Source: Sedimentisphaerales bacterium (GTDB lineage: Bacteria > Planctomycetota > Phycisphaerae > Sedimentisphaerales > Anaerobacaceae). From it: a DNA stretch of 64,000 bases. Numbering within the stretch: position 1 is the first letter of the stretch; each line of letters starts with the position of its first letter. Of this stretch, positions 27,450-37,657 are shown one piece after another. The notes beneath the pieces were generated by a model. The model saw nothing but the letters and a program-made list of their open reading frames with translations, had not been told where the DNA came from and searched no databases. The stretch spans positions 26,192 to 90,191 of the forward strand of contig JAFGRL010000152.1 in the NCBI GenBank assembly GCA_016935195.1. The letters run 5' to 3'. The position numbers and the translations under genes were made by a program.

Positions 27450-28734
27450 AATTATTCAAGTTAGCAGTTAAGGCGGTGGTTTCGTAAGCTAACTGTTTGG
27501 CTGTTTTTATATCAGTCGCAGTGGTAAGTTTTGTGGTTTTGAATGTACCTTTGGATTTCTGCTCCAGATGCTGTATCGTCTGCTGTACCATTGCAATGTG
27601 AGGATGGCTATGGTCTAAAATACTCTCGAGCGTGTTGATCGCTCTTAAGCAATAATCCTTGGCCTGGGTGTATTTGCCTTGATGGATGTAAATTTTTGCA
27701 AGGCTGTTTAGAACCATTGCCGTATGGTCGTTATCGGTTCCTAATGAGTCATTTAAGATACCCCATGACTGCTGACATACCTGCTTAGCTTCTTCGTACC
27801 TTTGCTGTGCAATATACAGCTCACCTAATGCGTTTAGAATCTCTCCAACCAAAGGATGTCTCGGTCCCTGCTTTTCTCGCACTGCCGAAAGTGCTTTTTG
27901 AAGTAATTGTTCTGCACAGCCAAAGTCTTGTTTTGATTGACACATTTTCGCCTTGCAAACCCAGTTTAGAGCTAAGAGATGGTTATCCGGGCCATAAACC
28001 TTTTTCTGTATCGCCAAAGCGTTGTTGAGTAAAGGTTCTGCCTCGTTGTATTTACTCTGCAAAACATAGAGTCTCGCTATACTGCCAAGGACTTTGGCAG
28101 CATAGAGGTGATCTGGGCCATAGTTTTTTTTTATTGATGATAGTGCCTGAAGATAATAGTGCTTAGCTTGTTCAAAGTTACCCTGTGCAGCTAAAACACC
28201 TGCCACATCCACATAGAAGCCCGTCATAACAGATTCGTCAGCCAGGTGACTTTTGAGCATTATCGCAATTGATTCATCAAGCGTAGATTTCGCTTGTTGA
28301 TACTTTCCCTGGCCGTAATAGATAGAGCTTAGTATTCGCAAATTATAAGCTATGTAAGGGTGGTGCTTGTAGTACACATTTTGTTGCAGTTCCAGACCCT
28401 GTTGACAGAACTTTTCAGCCTGGTCGTATTTGCCCTGCTGATTGTAAAGATAAGCTAAGTCTATGACACAGGAACTCAGTTCTATATCAGCAGTATCGGT
28501 GGTTTGAGCAATAGCGACTGCCTTCTCTGCGTATGATTGAGCTTTGCCGTAGTTGCCATAAGCCATATGAATCCGCGCTATCATTCGGAACTTATTACAT
28601 AGTTTATTTGTTTTGGATGATGCCTTTGCCTGAGTTGGTACTGCAACACCAGAAATCGCCAAAGTCAATAATGCAACCAGGGCAAGGATGTTTATTCTCA
28701 GAAGATATAAGCTTTGTTTTTGTGTCGGTAGCAT
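27448..28734 (-). CDS. Exported tetratricopeptide-repeat protein
   Basis: A signal-like N-terminus (L-L-R-I-N-I-L-A-L-V-A-L-L-T-L-A-I) is followed by about eight TPR units of the kinesin-light-chain/TPR_12 type with 42-residue spacing (Y-N-Q-Q-G-K-Y-D-Q-A-E-K-F-C-Q-Q-G-L-E and similar). TPR arrays bind proteins; the partner is unknown. I start at ATG 28734, which gives a clean signal peptide; a TTG 36 bases upstream is in frame. It is convergent with tpsA and could serve surface-protein assembly, but only proximity suggests this. Confidence 0.75.
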   Translation of the reverse strand: MLPTQKQSLYLLRINILALVALLTLAISGVAVPTQAKASSKTNKLCNKFRMIARIHMAYGNYGKAQSYAEKAVAIAQTTDTADIELSSCVIDLAYLYNQQGKYDQAEKFCQQGLELQQNVYYKHHPYIAYNLRILSSIYYGQGKYQQAKSTLDESIAIMLKSHLADESVMTGFYVDVAGVLAAQGNFEQAKHYYLQALSSIKKNYGPDHLYAAKVLGSIARLYVLQSKYNEAEPLLNNALAIQKKVYGPDNHLLALNWVCKAKMCQSKQDFGCAEQLLQKALSAVREKQGPRHPLVGEILNALGELYIAQQRYEEAKQVCQQSWGILNDSLGTDNDHTAMVLNSLAKIYIHQGKYTQAKDYCLRAINTLESILDHSHPHIAMVQQTIQHLEQKSKGTFKTTKLTTATDIKTAKQLAYETTALTANLNN

Positions 28735-29075
28735 TTTTCTCACCACACAGCAAACCTCCACCAAACTCAATGAGAGACACTCCTCCCATTTGGGCAGATG
28801 ACATAAAGCTTATTCGCAGAATTTCGCCCCTAACTTTAGGTGAACATCATCAGTTTTAGCTGTTAATGACCTTCATCTGGTTTTTCACCAAACAGCTTCG
28901 GTCTTTTCTCTCTGTAAAACATAAGAAAAAAATCGACAAAGAGAATTATCGGGCTGGATAAAAACCGAGAGCAGGTTTTGTGGATTATGATAGTTTTAAG
29001 GATAAGCCTGTTCTTGACAATAGTGCCGCCATAACTTAGGGTAAGTTTTTGTGCTAACTATATTTTGAGGTAATA
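28735..29075. other. Intergenic region with probable gltX-operon promoter
   Basis: TTGACA at 29014-29019, a 17-base spacer and TAGGGT at 29037-29042 point towards gltX. The -10 box is weak. Nothing else is recognised in the gap. Confidence 0.4.
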
Positions 29076-30719
29076 ATGGCTCAGATGGTTGTAGTGCGTT
29101 TTGCGCCTTCTCCAACTGGTTATCTCCATATTGGAGGTGCCCGAACTGCACTTTTCAACTGGCTTTTTGCACGCAACAGAGCCGGGGTATTCATCCTGCG
29201 CATAGAAGATACAGACCGCAAAAGAAACACTCCGGCAGCTCTGCAGCAGGTTATAAACGACCTTCACTGGCTCGGCATCAACTGGGACCAGGGGCCCGAA
29301 ATCGGCGGCCCCACAGGCCCATATATGCAGTCACAACGAAAAGATATATACGATAAGTATGTGCATAAGCTGCTTGAAAAAAACAAGGCATATTATTGCT
29401 TTGAGACACTTGAAGAGCTTAACCAACTCCGGCGACAAGCCGAAGCTCAAAGGAAAAACTTTTCGTATCCACGTCCTGAGAAGTTTCCCGATGAAAGCGA
29501 TGTTAAGAAAGCAAAAGCTCAGACTCGGCCTGTTACGGTACGTTTTGCCGTACCGCAGGATGAACCTTTTATTATTACTGATGTTGTTCGCGGCGAAGTT
29601 AAATTCGGTCCCGGCGAAATAGGTGACTTTATCATACAGAAAAGTGATGGATTTCCTACATACAACTTTGCCTGCGTTGTTGATGATGAGCTTATGGGCG
29701 TAACCCATGTCATTCGAGGCCAGGAACATTTGATGAATACGCCGGCCCAGCAGGCCCTGCAGGATGCCTTAGGATTTACCAGGCCTGTTTATGCCCATAT
29801 GTCTGTTACCATATCAGCCGGTGGCGGCAAACTCTCCAAACGTGAAAGGCCAAAGGCTCTGAAAAAAGCATTGAAGCAAATAGATGAAGTTGACCTCGAA
29901 AAACTGGCTGAGGTTGGCAACATTGCTACCGCGCAGCTAAACTCTTTTCTGGCCGGTAAAACCACACCGGACATGCCCAGTATAGAGGCGATAGCGAAAT
30001 ATCTCAGAGTTAACCTTCCCGAGGTTAATGTCGTTGATTTCTTCAGGAGCGGCTACCTGCCTGAGACTATGGTCAACTTCCTTGCACTGTTAGGTTGGAA
30101 CCCGGGCGATAAGCGCGAGATAATGAAAGCCGATGAGCTAATCGAGGCTTTTGACCTATCCAGACTTTCCAAATCCAATAGTCTGTTTGACCGGGACAAA
30201 CTCGTAGCATTTAATACCGAGCATATTCGTATTGCTCCTGAGCAAAAGCTTCTGGAGCATTTCAGGAGTTTTTTGAATGAACTTGAATCGCCACTGCTCA
30301 AGGCCGATGACGACTTGCTCATAAGATTATTGCAGATAAATAAAGGCGCAAGGACCTTGTCTGATATTGAGAAAAAGTGCAGGTTTTTATCCTTAGACGA
30401 TGATGCCATAGAATATGATGAAAAGGCTGTAAAAAAAATCTTACTCAAAAGCGACGGTTTAGCTATTCTTCAAATTGTCCGTGACAAACTGGCTGCGATG
30501 GAGGAATTCACCGAGGATAGAATCGAAAGGTTGCTGCGAGGCTTGGCCGAAGAAAGAGCAGTTGGCTTGGGCAAAGTTGCACAGCCGTTGCGTGTTGCCA
30601 TTTGTGGAACTACAGTTAGCCCGCCGATTTTTGATTCGGTAAAAATACTTGGAAAAGATAATACGCTTACCAGAATAGATAATACTCTGAAGAGATTTTC
30701 AACGAAGTTTCAAGTTTGA
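29076..30719 (+). CDS. gltX: Glutamate--tRNA ligase
   Basis: Charges tRNA-Glu. The class I signatures are clear: F-A-P-S-P-T-G-Y-L-H-I-G-G near residue 9 and K-L-S-K-R near residue 253. Unlike the usual enzyme, where about 10 residues separate K-L-S-K-R from the F-R-x-x-G-Y-L-P-E segment, about 60 residues lie here (P-K-A-L-K-K-A-L-K-Q-I-D ... L-P-E-V-N-V-V-D-F-F), so the protein (547 aa) is longer than average. GAGGT precedes the ATG by 5 bases. It is the first gene of a five-gene run with gaps of 12-25 bases. Confidence 0.93.
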   Translation: MAQMVVVRFAPSPTGYLHIGGARTALFNWLFARNRAGVFILRIEDTDRKRNTPAALQQVINDLHWLGINWDQGPEIGGPTGPYMQSQRKDIYDKYVHKLLEKNKAYYCFETLEELNQLRRQAEAQRKNFSYPRPEKFPDESDVKKAKAQTRPVTVRFAVPQDEPFIITDVVRGEVKFGPGEIGDFIIQKSDGFPTYNFACVVDDELMGVTHVIRGQEHLMNTPAQQALQDALGFTRPVYAHMSVTISAGGGKLSKRERPKALKKALKQIDEVDLEKLAEVGNIATAQLNSFLAGKTTPDMPSIEAIAKYLRVNLPEVNVVDFFRSGYLPETMVNFLALLGWNPGDKREIMKADELIEAFDLSRLSKSNSLFDRDKLVAFNTEHIRIAPEQKLLEHFRSFLNELESPLLKADDDLLIRLLQINKGARTLSDIEKKCRFLSLDDDAIEYDEKAVKKILLKSDGLAILQIVRDKLAAMEEFTEDRIERLLRGLAEERAVGLGKVAQPLRVAICGTTVSPPIFDSVKILGKDNTLTRIDNTLKRFSTKFQV

Positions 30720-30732
30720 AGGAGAATAACAG

Positions 30733-31638
30733 GTGTCATTGTTGGTAACAGGCTCGATTGGTATTGACACTGTGAAAACGCCTTATGGCATTAGTGAGAA
30801 TTGCCTGGGCGGTTCGGCTGTTTATTTTAGTATGGCTGCAAGTTTTTTTGGTCCGGTCAGACTTGTCGGTGTTATCGGCTCGGACTGCCCGTTCAATTTG
30901 GCTGAAGTTTTTGCTGACAGAAAAGTCGACTTGACAGGCCTGGAGGTAAGAAGCCAAAGCAAAACGTTTCGCTGGACAGGCAGCTATCAGAATGATATGG
31001 ATGACAGAACAACCGACAAGCTCGAACTGAATGTGTTGACAGAGAAGCCGCCGAGGGTGCCTGCCGAATTCAAAGACAGCAAATTTGTTTTTCTTGCGAA
31101 CACCGCACCTGCTCTTCAGATTGAACTGCTTAGTCAGCTCAATGACCCGTTTTTTGTCGCTGCCGATAGTATGAATTGCTGGATTGAAAATGAGCTTGAT
31201 GACCTAAGGGGGCTGTTGAAGAACATTACCTGCTTGATAATCAATGAGGATGAGGCGAGAATGCTGGCTGATACAAGCAATTTGATAAAAGCAGCGAAAA
31301 GTATTTTGGATATGGGCCCAGGTATCCTGGTTATCAAAAAAGGTCAATCAGGTTCGGTTATGTGCGACAGCAATGCTAATATGTTTATTCTGCCTGCATA
31401 CCCGGCCGAGAATGTCAAGGACCCCACAGGAGCAGGTGACAGTTTTGCCGGAGCATTTATGGCTTACCTGGCCCGTGTTGACAAAGCTGATTTCGAGTCA
31501 TTGAAAACAGCAGTTGCTTACGGTACAGTGGTTGCCTCATTTGCGATTGCCGATTTTTCACTCAAAGGGCTGACCTCAATAACCACAGATGATATCGAAA
31601 GCAGGTTCGAAACCCTGCAAAAGCTGACCAACTTTTAG
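30733..31638 (+). CDS. PfkB-family carbohydrate or nucleoside kinase
   Basis: The ribokinase-like fold is shown by the N-terminal strand (L-V-T-G-S-I-G-I-D-T), the G-G-S-A-V-Y-F-S motif and the anion-hole/catalytic block D-P-T-G-A-G-D-S-F-A-G-A-F near residue 235. The substrate cannot be read from the sequence. The start is GTG at 30733 with AAGGAG about 8 bases upstream, 13 bases after gltX. Confidence 0.85.
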   Translation: MSLLVTGSIGIDTVKTPYGISENCLGGSAVYFSMAASFFGPVRLVGVIGSDCPFNLAEVFADRKVDLTGLEVRSQSKTFRWTGSYQNDMDDRTTDKLELNVLTEKPPRVPAEFKDSKFVFLANTAPALQIELLSQLNDPFFVAADSMNCWIENELDDLRGLLKNITCLIINEDEARMLADTSNLIKAAKSILDMGPGILVIKKGQSGSVMCDSNANMFILPAYPAENVKDPTGAGDSFAGAFMAYLARVDKADFESLKTAVAYGTVVASFAIADFSLKGLTSITTDDIESRFETLQKLTNF

Positions 31639-31650
31639 CTGCGAGATTAA

Positions 31651-32217
31651 ATGCGGGTTTTTATAGCAACAGATATTGACGAGCAAATACGGGCTGCGTT
31701 AAGGAATTTACAGCAACAGTTACAGAGCAAAGTTGATGTCAAAAAAAGCGATGTCAAGTGGGTAGAGCCGAAGAATATACACCTGACGCTGAAGTTTTTA
31801 GGCCAAATCAAAGATGACAAAGCCGTTGAGGTCTGTAATATAGTCAAAAGTGTTGCAGATGAGCATAGTGATTTTGAACTGGATATAGGGCCGGTCGGCT
31901 CTTTTGGCGGCAGAAGTGCCAGAGTCTTATGGGTCAGTGCAGGCGGACAAAACGACAATCTTCTACGGCTGCAAAAAGACCTTGAGAAACAGTTCGCTTT
32001 GGCAGGCTGGCCGGAGGAAACAAGAACATTTGCCGGCCATTTGACATTATGTAGAATAAGGAACTCTAAAGCCGGCATCAAGCTGGCACAGGCGAGCAGA
32101 GACTATGAAGATTTTAAGCTTGGAACTATGCTGGTTGATTCGGTTTCGGTTTACCAGAGCCAACTGACACCAACAGGCCCTGTTTATACGCAGCTATGCA
32201 ATTACAAATTAAGCTAA
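31651..32217 (+). CDS. thpR: RNA 2',3'-cyclic phosphodiesterase (2H family)
   Basis: The two hallmark HxTx motifs are H-L-T-L-K at residue 44 and H-L-T-L-C at residue 130. Enzymes of this family (formerly LigT) open 2',3'-cyclic phosphates at RNA ends. Length 188 aa is typical. It sits 12 bases after the PfkB gene and 25 before recA. Confidence 0.92.
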   Translation: MRVFIATDIDEQIRAALRNLQQQLQSKVDVKKSDVKWVEPKNIHLTLKFLGQIKDDKAVEVCNIVKSVADEHSDFELDIGPVGSFGGRSARVLWVSAGGQNDNLLRLQKDLEKQFALAGWPEETRTFAGHLTLCRIRNSKAGIKLAQASRDYEDFKLGTMLVDSVSVYQSQLTPTGPVYTQLCNYKLS

Positions 32218-32242
32218 AAGCGCAAAGTGGAGAAAACCAATA

Positions 32243-33262
32243 ATGGCAAAGACAAAGAAATCCCAAACAAGCAGCAAGGAAACTTCCCTGCAGCAGGTAA
32301 TCGCACAGATTGAAAAGCAGTATGGCCAGGGTGCTATTATGCAAATGGACGAGCACAAGTATGCCACAATCGAAGGCATACCTACCGGCTCACTATCACT
32401 TGATATAGCTCTCGGAGGCCGAGGAATTCCCCGTGGGCGAACAACTGAATTGTTTGGTCCCGAGTCATCCGGCAAAACAACCTTGTCTCTGCACGTGGTA
32501 GCCAATGCTCAGAAAACCGGCGGCGTTGCCGCATTTATCGATGCCGAACACGCCCTGGATACTACATGGGCAAAAAAACTGGGTGTTGATGTAGGCGGCC
32601 TGTTGGTCAGCCAGCCCGATACCGGTGAGCAGGCACTTGAAATCACTGAGATGCTGATAAGGTCTAATTCAGTTGACGTTATAGTTATCGATTCGGTTGC
32701 CGCACTGACGCCGGCAGCAGAGATTGAAGGCGACATGGGTGACAGACACGTGGGCCTGCAGGCAAGATTGATGAGCCAGGCAATGAGGAAGCTTACCGCC
32801 GTTATCAACAGGAGCAAGACAGCACTTATCTTCATAAATCAAATACGGATGAAAATAGGTGTAATGTTCGGAAATCCCGAGACCACGCCGGGCGGAAGGG
32901 CACTAAAGTTTTATAGTTCTGTTCGATTGGACGTAAGACGGCTGGCCACCATAAAGGACAGCAGCGGTGCCATCGGCAGCAGGGTCAGGGCCAGAGTCGT
33001 TAAAAACAAAATCGCACCACCTTTCCGCGATGCGGAGTTCGATATTATGTTCGACAGCGGAATAAGCTATGAAGGCGATTTAATCGATTTAGGCCTTGGC
33101 TGCGACATAGTGCAAAAAAGCGGCGCCTGGCTGAACTACGGTGACATCCAACTCGGACAGGGCAGAGAAAATGCCAAGAAATACCTTGCCGGAAACAAAA
33201 ATTTATGTGAGGAGATAAAGGAAAAAGTCCTCATCACCAAAGGACTTGCGGAAATAAAATAA
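32243..33262 (+). CDS. recA: Recombinase A
   Basis: Strand-exchange and SOS coprotease. Walker [10 protein letters not shown] near residue 72, D-A-E-H-A-L-D, the Walker B segment [10 protein letters not shown] and the DNA-binding loops ([26 protein letters not shown]) are intact. 339 aa, full length, no intein. No LexA-type operator is evident in the 25-base gap, so expression probably comes from the gltX promoter. Confidence 0.98.
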   Translation: MAKTKKSQTSSKETSLQQVIAQIEKQYGQGAIMQMDEHKYATIEGIPTGSLSLDIALGGRGIPRGRTTELFGPESSGKTTLSLHVVANAQKTGGVAAFIDAEHALDTTWAKKLGVDVGGLLVSQPDTGEQALEITEMLIRSNSVDVIVIDSVAALTPAAEIEGDMGDRHVGLQARLMSQAMRKLTAVINRSKTALIFINQIRMKIGVMFGNPETTPGGRALKFYSSVRLDVRRLATIKDSSGAIGSRVRARVVKNKIAPPFRDAEFDIMFDSGISYEGDLIDLGLGCDIVQKSGAWLNYGDIQLGQGRENAKKYLAGNKNLCEEIKEKVLITKGLAEIK

Positions 33263-33283
33263 AAATTTCTATGGAACCCTAAA

Positions 33284-36004
33284 GTGCTGAATTCAAGTCA
33301 GATAAGAAGTAGTTTTATAGACTTTTTCAAGGATAAAGGTCACGAATTTGTACCCAGCTCACCTATCGTACCCACTGACGACCAGACATTGCTTTTTGCC
33401 AATGCAGGTATGAACCAGTTCAAGGATATATTTTTGGGCTTGACCTCGCCGCAATGCCGTAGGGCAGCCAACAGCCAGAAATGCCTTCGCGTAAGCGGCA
33501 AACACAACGACCTTGAGGAAGTTGGTAAAGACACCTATCACCACACCTTCTTTGAAATGTTGGGCAACTGGTCATTCGACGACTATTTCAAGGCCGAAGC
33601 TATCGAATGGGCATGGGAGCTTCTTACAAAGGTTTGGCAGATTAATCCTGACCAATTATGGGCAACTGTTTTTGCTGGAGACAAAGAGGACGGTTTACCA
33701 AAAGATGATGAGGCAGAAAAGCTGTGGCCAAAGGTTACGTCAATACTGCCTGAAAGGGTACTGGCCTTCGGCAAAAAGGACAATTTCTGGGAGATGGGCA
33801 ATACAGGCCCGTGTGGTCCCTGCAGTGAAATACACATAGACCTCGGTGCCGAGGCGTGTGACAAGAAGGACCTGCCGGGCCACAAATGTGTTGTCAACGG
33901 CGACTGCAGAAGGTTTTTTGAGCTTTGGAATCTGGTTTTCATACAGTTCAACCGAGGTGGCAACGGCAAACTTCTACCACTTGGTGCTCATTACATTGAT
34001 ACTGGTGCCGGCCTGGAAAGAATTGCTGCTGTACTGCAAAACAAAACCAGCAACTACGATACTGATTTATTTATGCCAGTAATAAAATTTATCGGCCAGC
34101 AGACAGGCTATACATACACATCTGAACTTAACAAAAAGACCGATATTGCATTTAGGGTTATCGCAGACCATATTCGCGCGCTGGTCTTTGCGATAACCGA
34201 TGGCGCAACACCATCTAATGAAGGCAGGGGCTATGTTGTTCGCCGTATTCTGCGCCGGGCGGCAAGATTCGGCAGAGAATTAAAGATGCACGAACCGTTT
34301 ATGTATAAACTTGTGCCGGTAGTTGTTGATTGTCTGGGTGATGCGTTTGCCGAAATAAAGGCAAGAGCTGACTATGTCTCAATGGTTATTGAATCAGAGG
34401 AAGCAGGTTTTGGTCGAACGCTCGACAGAGGTATCGAAATTTTTAACACTGCTGCCAAGCGTGCGGAGAAAACCACCCAGCGGATAATCAGCGGCAAGGA
34501 TGCTTTCCAACTTTACGATACCTATGGCTTTCCACTCGATTTGACCGAGCTTATGGCCGATGAACGCAGCCTCAAGGTCGATAAAGTAAAGTTTAACGAA
34601 CTGATGGAAGAGCAAAGACAGCGCGCAAGAGCTGCACAGAAAGGTGCTTCTTTGACAATTGCTTTAGCTGATGCTGAATTACCCGTTACCGAAGACCTGC
34701 ACAAATATGAAACCTCTGATTGCAAAAGCCAAATTATAGGTTTTATTGAAAACTCCCAATTTAAGGATACCGGCAATGCCGAAGAGGGCGCTGAGATTGG
34801 CGTTGTGCTGGATAAGACATGCTTTTACGCTGAGGCTGGCGGCCAGGTAGGTGACTGCGGGACTATAGAAACCAAAAGCGGACGCTTCATTGTCGAGGAT
34901 ACTGCGAAGATAGCAAATTGTGTGATTCACAGTGGAAAAGTTGCACATGGTTCTCTCAGTGTTGGGCAGGAAGCTGCGGCTATCGTCAGTAAAGACAGGG
35001 ACTCTATAAAGAAGAACCACACCGCTACCCATCTGCTTCAGTGGGCACTTCAGAATGTCTGCGGCAAATCCGCCGCACAAAGCGGCAGTCTTGTTGCTCC
35101 CGATTATCTGAGATTTGACTTTACCTATCCGGCTGCGCTGACCACTGAGCAGATAAAAAAAGTTGAGGATTTGGTTAGAGGCAAAATTGCTGAGGATTTG
35201 CCTTTAGCCTGCGTAGTTATGCCCAAAGAGAACGCGGAAAAACTCGGAGCTATGGCTCTTTTCGGCGAAAAATACGGCAGCGAGGTTCGGGTGGTCGCAA
35301 TCGGTGCTGCAGATGCTGAATATATTCAGCAGGCTTTCAGCAGAGAGTTCTGCGGCGGAACCCATGTAGATAGACTCGGCTCTATCGGCGGCTTTAAAAT
35401 AATAAAAGAAGAGAGCATCTCCGCCGGCGTTCGAAGAATTACCGCACTGACCGGCTCAGCACTTGCCGGATATCTCGAACAAAGAAGCGATATTGTTGAC
35501 CAGCTCAGTGAAATGTTAAAAGTACCAGATGAGCAGATGATTGACAGAGTTGAGAAACTGATAAAGGAAAATAAAAGATTGGCCAAAGAGTTGAAATCGG
35601 CAGCTAAGCAAAGCGGCGGCGATGTTATGGCCGAAGCAAAAGCTCTTCTGGAAAAGTGCGAGAAAATCGGCGGAACTTCCATAATAGTCGGGCAAATCTC
35701 GGCTGCTTCTGCTGAGCAGGGCAGGGCAGTTATCGATATGCTCAAAAAAAAGGCAAAATCTGCAGCGGTTGTTTTAGGTTTTGCTGTTGACGACAAGGTA
35801 ACACTATTGGCTGGTATAACCGATGATTTGATAAAGAAGGATATCAAGGCAGGTCACATACTCAAACAAATCGCTCCTGTTATCGACGGCGGCGGGGGGG
35901 GGCGGCCGCAAATGGCTCAGGCCGGTGGAAAGAACCCTGAAAAAATCGAAGAAGCTCTATCCAAAGCTGCCAAGCTAATAAGAGAAAAGCTCAAAGACTT
36001 ATGA
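33284..36004 (+). CDS. alaS: Alanine--tRNA ligase
   Basis: Charges tRNA-Ala and edits mischarged Ser and Gly. The N-terminal catalytic core (S-P-I-V-P, F-A-N-A-G-M-N-Q-F-K, N-T-G-P-C-G-P-C-S-E), the editing motif H-T-A-T-H near residue 578, the zinc Cys/His in F-C-G-G-T-H near residue 689 and the glycine-rich C-Ala domain (G-G-G-G-G-R-P-Q-M-A) are all present. 906 aa. The start is GTG 33284; an ATG 14 bases upstream meets a stop at once. The recA-alaS order is common in bacteria. Confidence 0.97.
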   Translation: MLNSSQIRSSFIDFFKDKGHEFVPSSPIVPTDDQTLLFANAGMNQFKDIFLGLTSPQCRRAANSQKCLRVSGKHNDLEEVGKDTYHHTFFEMLGNWSFDDYFKAEAIEWAWELLTKVWQINPDQLWATVFAGDKEDGLPKDDEAEKLWPKVTSILPERVLAFGKKDNFWEMGNTGPCGPCSEIHIDLGAEACDKKDLPGHKCVVNGDCRRFFELWNLVFIQFNRGGNGKLLPLGAHYIDTGAGLERIAAVLQNKTSNYDTDLFMPVIKFIGQQTGYTYTSELNKKTDIAFRVIADHIRALVFAITDGATPSNEGRGYVVRRILRRAARFGRELKMHEPFMYKLVPVVVDCLGDAFAEIKARADYVSMVIESEEAGFGRTLDRGIEIFNTAAKRAEKTTQRIISGKDAFQLYDTYGFPLDLTELMADERSLKVDKVKFNELMEEQRQRARAAQKGASLTIALADAELPVTEDLHKYETSDCKSQIIGFIENSQFKDTGNAEEGAEIGVVLDKTCFYAEAGGQVGDCGTIETKSGRFIVEDTAKIANCVIHSGKVAHGSLSVGQEAAAIVSKDRDSIKKNHTATHLLQWALQNVCGKSAAQSGSLVAPDYLRFDFTYPAALTTEQIKKVEDLVRGKIAEDLPLACVVMPKENAEKLGAMALFGEKYGSEVRVVAIGAADAEYIQQAFSREFCGGTHVDRLGSIGGFKIIKEESISAGVRRITALTGSALAGYLEQRSDIVDQLSEMLKVPDEQMIDRVEKLIKENKRLAKELKSAAKQSGGDVMAEAKALLEKCEKIGGTSIIVGQISAASAEQGRAVIDMLKKKAKSAAVVLGFAVDDKVTLLAGITDDLIKKDIKAGHILKQIAPVIDGGGGGRPQMAQAGGKNPEKIEEALSKAAKLIREKLKDL

Positions 36005-36074
36005 AGATGACGGGCTTATTCTATGCTGCTCTTAAAAATAAAGAAGGCGTGAGAATAACTTCGATTAGTATTGG

Positions 36075-37619
36075 CTAACGTCTAAAGTAGGCTACAATAC
36101 CATTGCTGTATTGCTTTGTTGTCCATTTCTCCCGGTCGGGCCCGACAGCTTCCTGCAAAAGCGGAAACTCTAAAAATTCAGACTCCCGACCAACTATAAC
36201 CGCCGAAGGCGGGGCATCTTTCAGTATTTGGCCCAGTGTATTTGCCCCTGCTGTGTTGGTGACGTGCAGCTCAGCGGGACGCATCCGGTCTGCAACTCTG
36301 TAAACGAACGGCCCGGCAGAAAGCTGGAGATAAATATCACAGCCGCCTTCAAGAGCGAAAAGGGGGGACAAAGTCAGTATTAGTTTCGGCTCCTTGGTCT
36401 TGGCGGCAATATCGTCAGATACGCTATGGATGGTCAGGGGTACCCAGTTTTGAAAATCCAGGAGCTTTGGAATCCGGTACAGCACAGCCGGATAAGAGAT
36501 AACCGCTGCAAAGACACACGCAGCTATTCCGGCAGATGCAATTCTAAAATTCGTGCTATGCCCAATGCCGTCGGCGGATTTTCTCAAATGAATCATCGGA
36601 TAAGCAAAGCTAATCACGAAGAAGGGTACCGGCATAGCGAAATATTGAATCCACATTGTCGGTGGAAGATATGCGATTATGAAAAACCCAATCGGCAGCA
36701 GGGCGGTAAGCATCAAAATTCTCGTGCCAAACACTCTGAACCTTCTAAGGTTGTACAAGGCTGCTGCATAGAGATAACCGGTCATCAAAACGAGTAGTAA
36801 GCAGCTCAATGTCCCCAAAAAAACCAATGTCAGACCCATTTTGCTGTGGAACATACCTATACTATGCAAGAATTGGCTGTTAAGAGCTGGTATCCGGAAC
36901 AAATTCAGAAAAAATGCTCGCGGACCTGCAATTATTGTCCAAATCGGCCATACCGCAGCCAGCAACGTGCCAATCAGAAATGGCACGATTGGCTTAAATC
37001 TTTGCTTTGTCAGCTTGACTGGTTTAAAAAACAATACCGCAAAGAAGAGCAACTGAACCAACACCGTAGTTATTCGCATGCACGTGGCCACAGTCAGCAG
37101 GGCACCAATGACCGCATACAGCCAGAATTTAGGTTTGGCTGCCGAATTAACAAATGTAAATATCACAGTAGCCAACATCACACAGGCTATTACAACGTCG
37201 TGGTTCCAGGCAAGGCCGTTGGCATAATCTACGAATGGGTTGCATAGATACAATATGGCACCGGCAAGGCCCAAAAGCCACCCCCAAGTGCGAAAATGGT
37301 TGAACAGACACCGGTATATGCAGACTATGCACAGTATTACAAGAATGTCACATATAGATGACAGAACTCGCACCACAAGTAGATAGTGGGTCGTACCCGT
37401 TGCTTTGAATAGAGCTGCACAAAGCAGGGCGTGGTAGGGCATTTGAGCCACATACGAAAAATCTCTGTAAATCATATTTCCTTTGGCCAGCAGAACCGCC
37501 CCTGCACAGTACATCTGTTCATCTCTGCTGACCGGCTTGGTCATACTGTTGGCAAAAACGGCAAGACAAAGAACCATTAGTATGAAAAAAACAACGATCT
37601 TAATGCACTTGTTAAACAT
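36075..37619 (-). CDS. Polytopic GT-C-type glycosyltransferase candidate
   Basis: A 514 aa protein with about eleven hydrophobic helices. The first extracytoplasmic loop contains R-D-E-Q-M-Y, the acidic motif position used by PMT/ArnT-type (GT39/GT83) enzymes that move sugars from lipid-linked donors. A soluble C-terminal domain follows from about residue 385. I infer an envelope glycosylation role; donor and acceptor are unknown. It converges with alaS. Confidence 0.65.
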   Translation of the reverse strand: MFNKCIKIVVFFILMVLCLAVFANSMTKPVSRDEQMYCAGAVLLAKGNMIYRDFSYVAQMPYHALLCAALFKATGTTHYLLVVRVLSSICDILVILCIVCIYRCLFNHFRTWGWLLGLAGAILYLCNPFVDYANGLAWNHDVVIACVMLATVIFTFVNSAAKPKFWLYAVIGALLTVATCMRITTVLVQLLFFAVLFFKPVKLTKQRFKPIVPFLIGTLLAAVWPIWTIIAGPRAFFLNLFRIPALNSQFLHSIGMFHSKMGLTLVFLGTLSCLLLVLMTGYLYAAALYNLRRFRVFGTRILMLTALLPIGFFIIAYLPPTMWIQYFAMPVPFFVISFAYPMIHLRKSADGIGHSTNFRIASAGIAACVFAAVISYPAVLYRIPKLLDFQNWVPLTIHSVSDDIAAKTKEPKLILTLSPLFALEGGCDIYLQLSAGPFVYRVADRMRPAELHVTNTAGANTLGQILKDAPPSAVIVGRESEFLEFPLLQEAVGPDREKWTTKQYSNGIVAYFRR

Positions 37620-37657
37620 TTAATCTCTCACATTTGGGGCATGGATACGGTAAAGCG

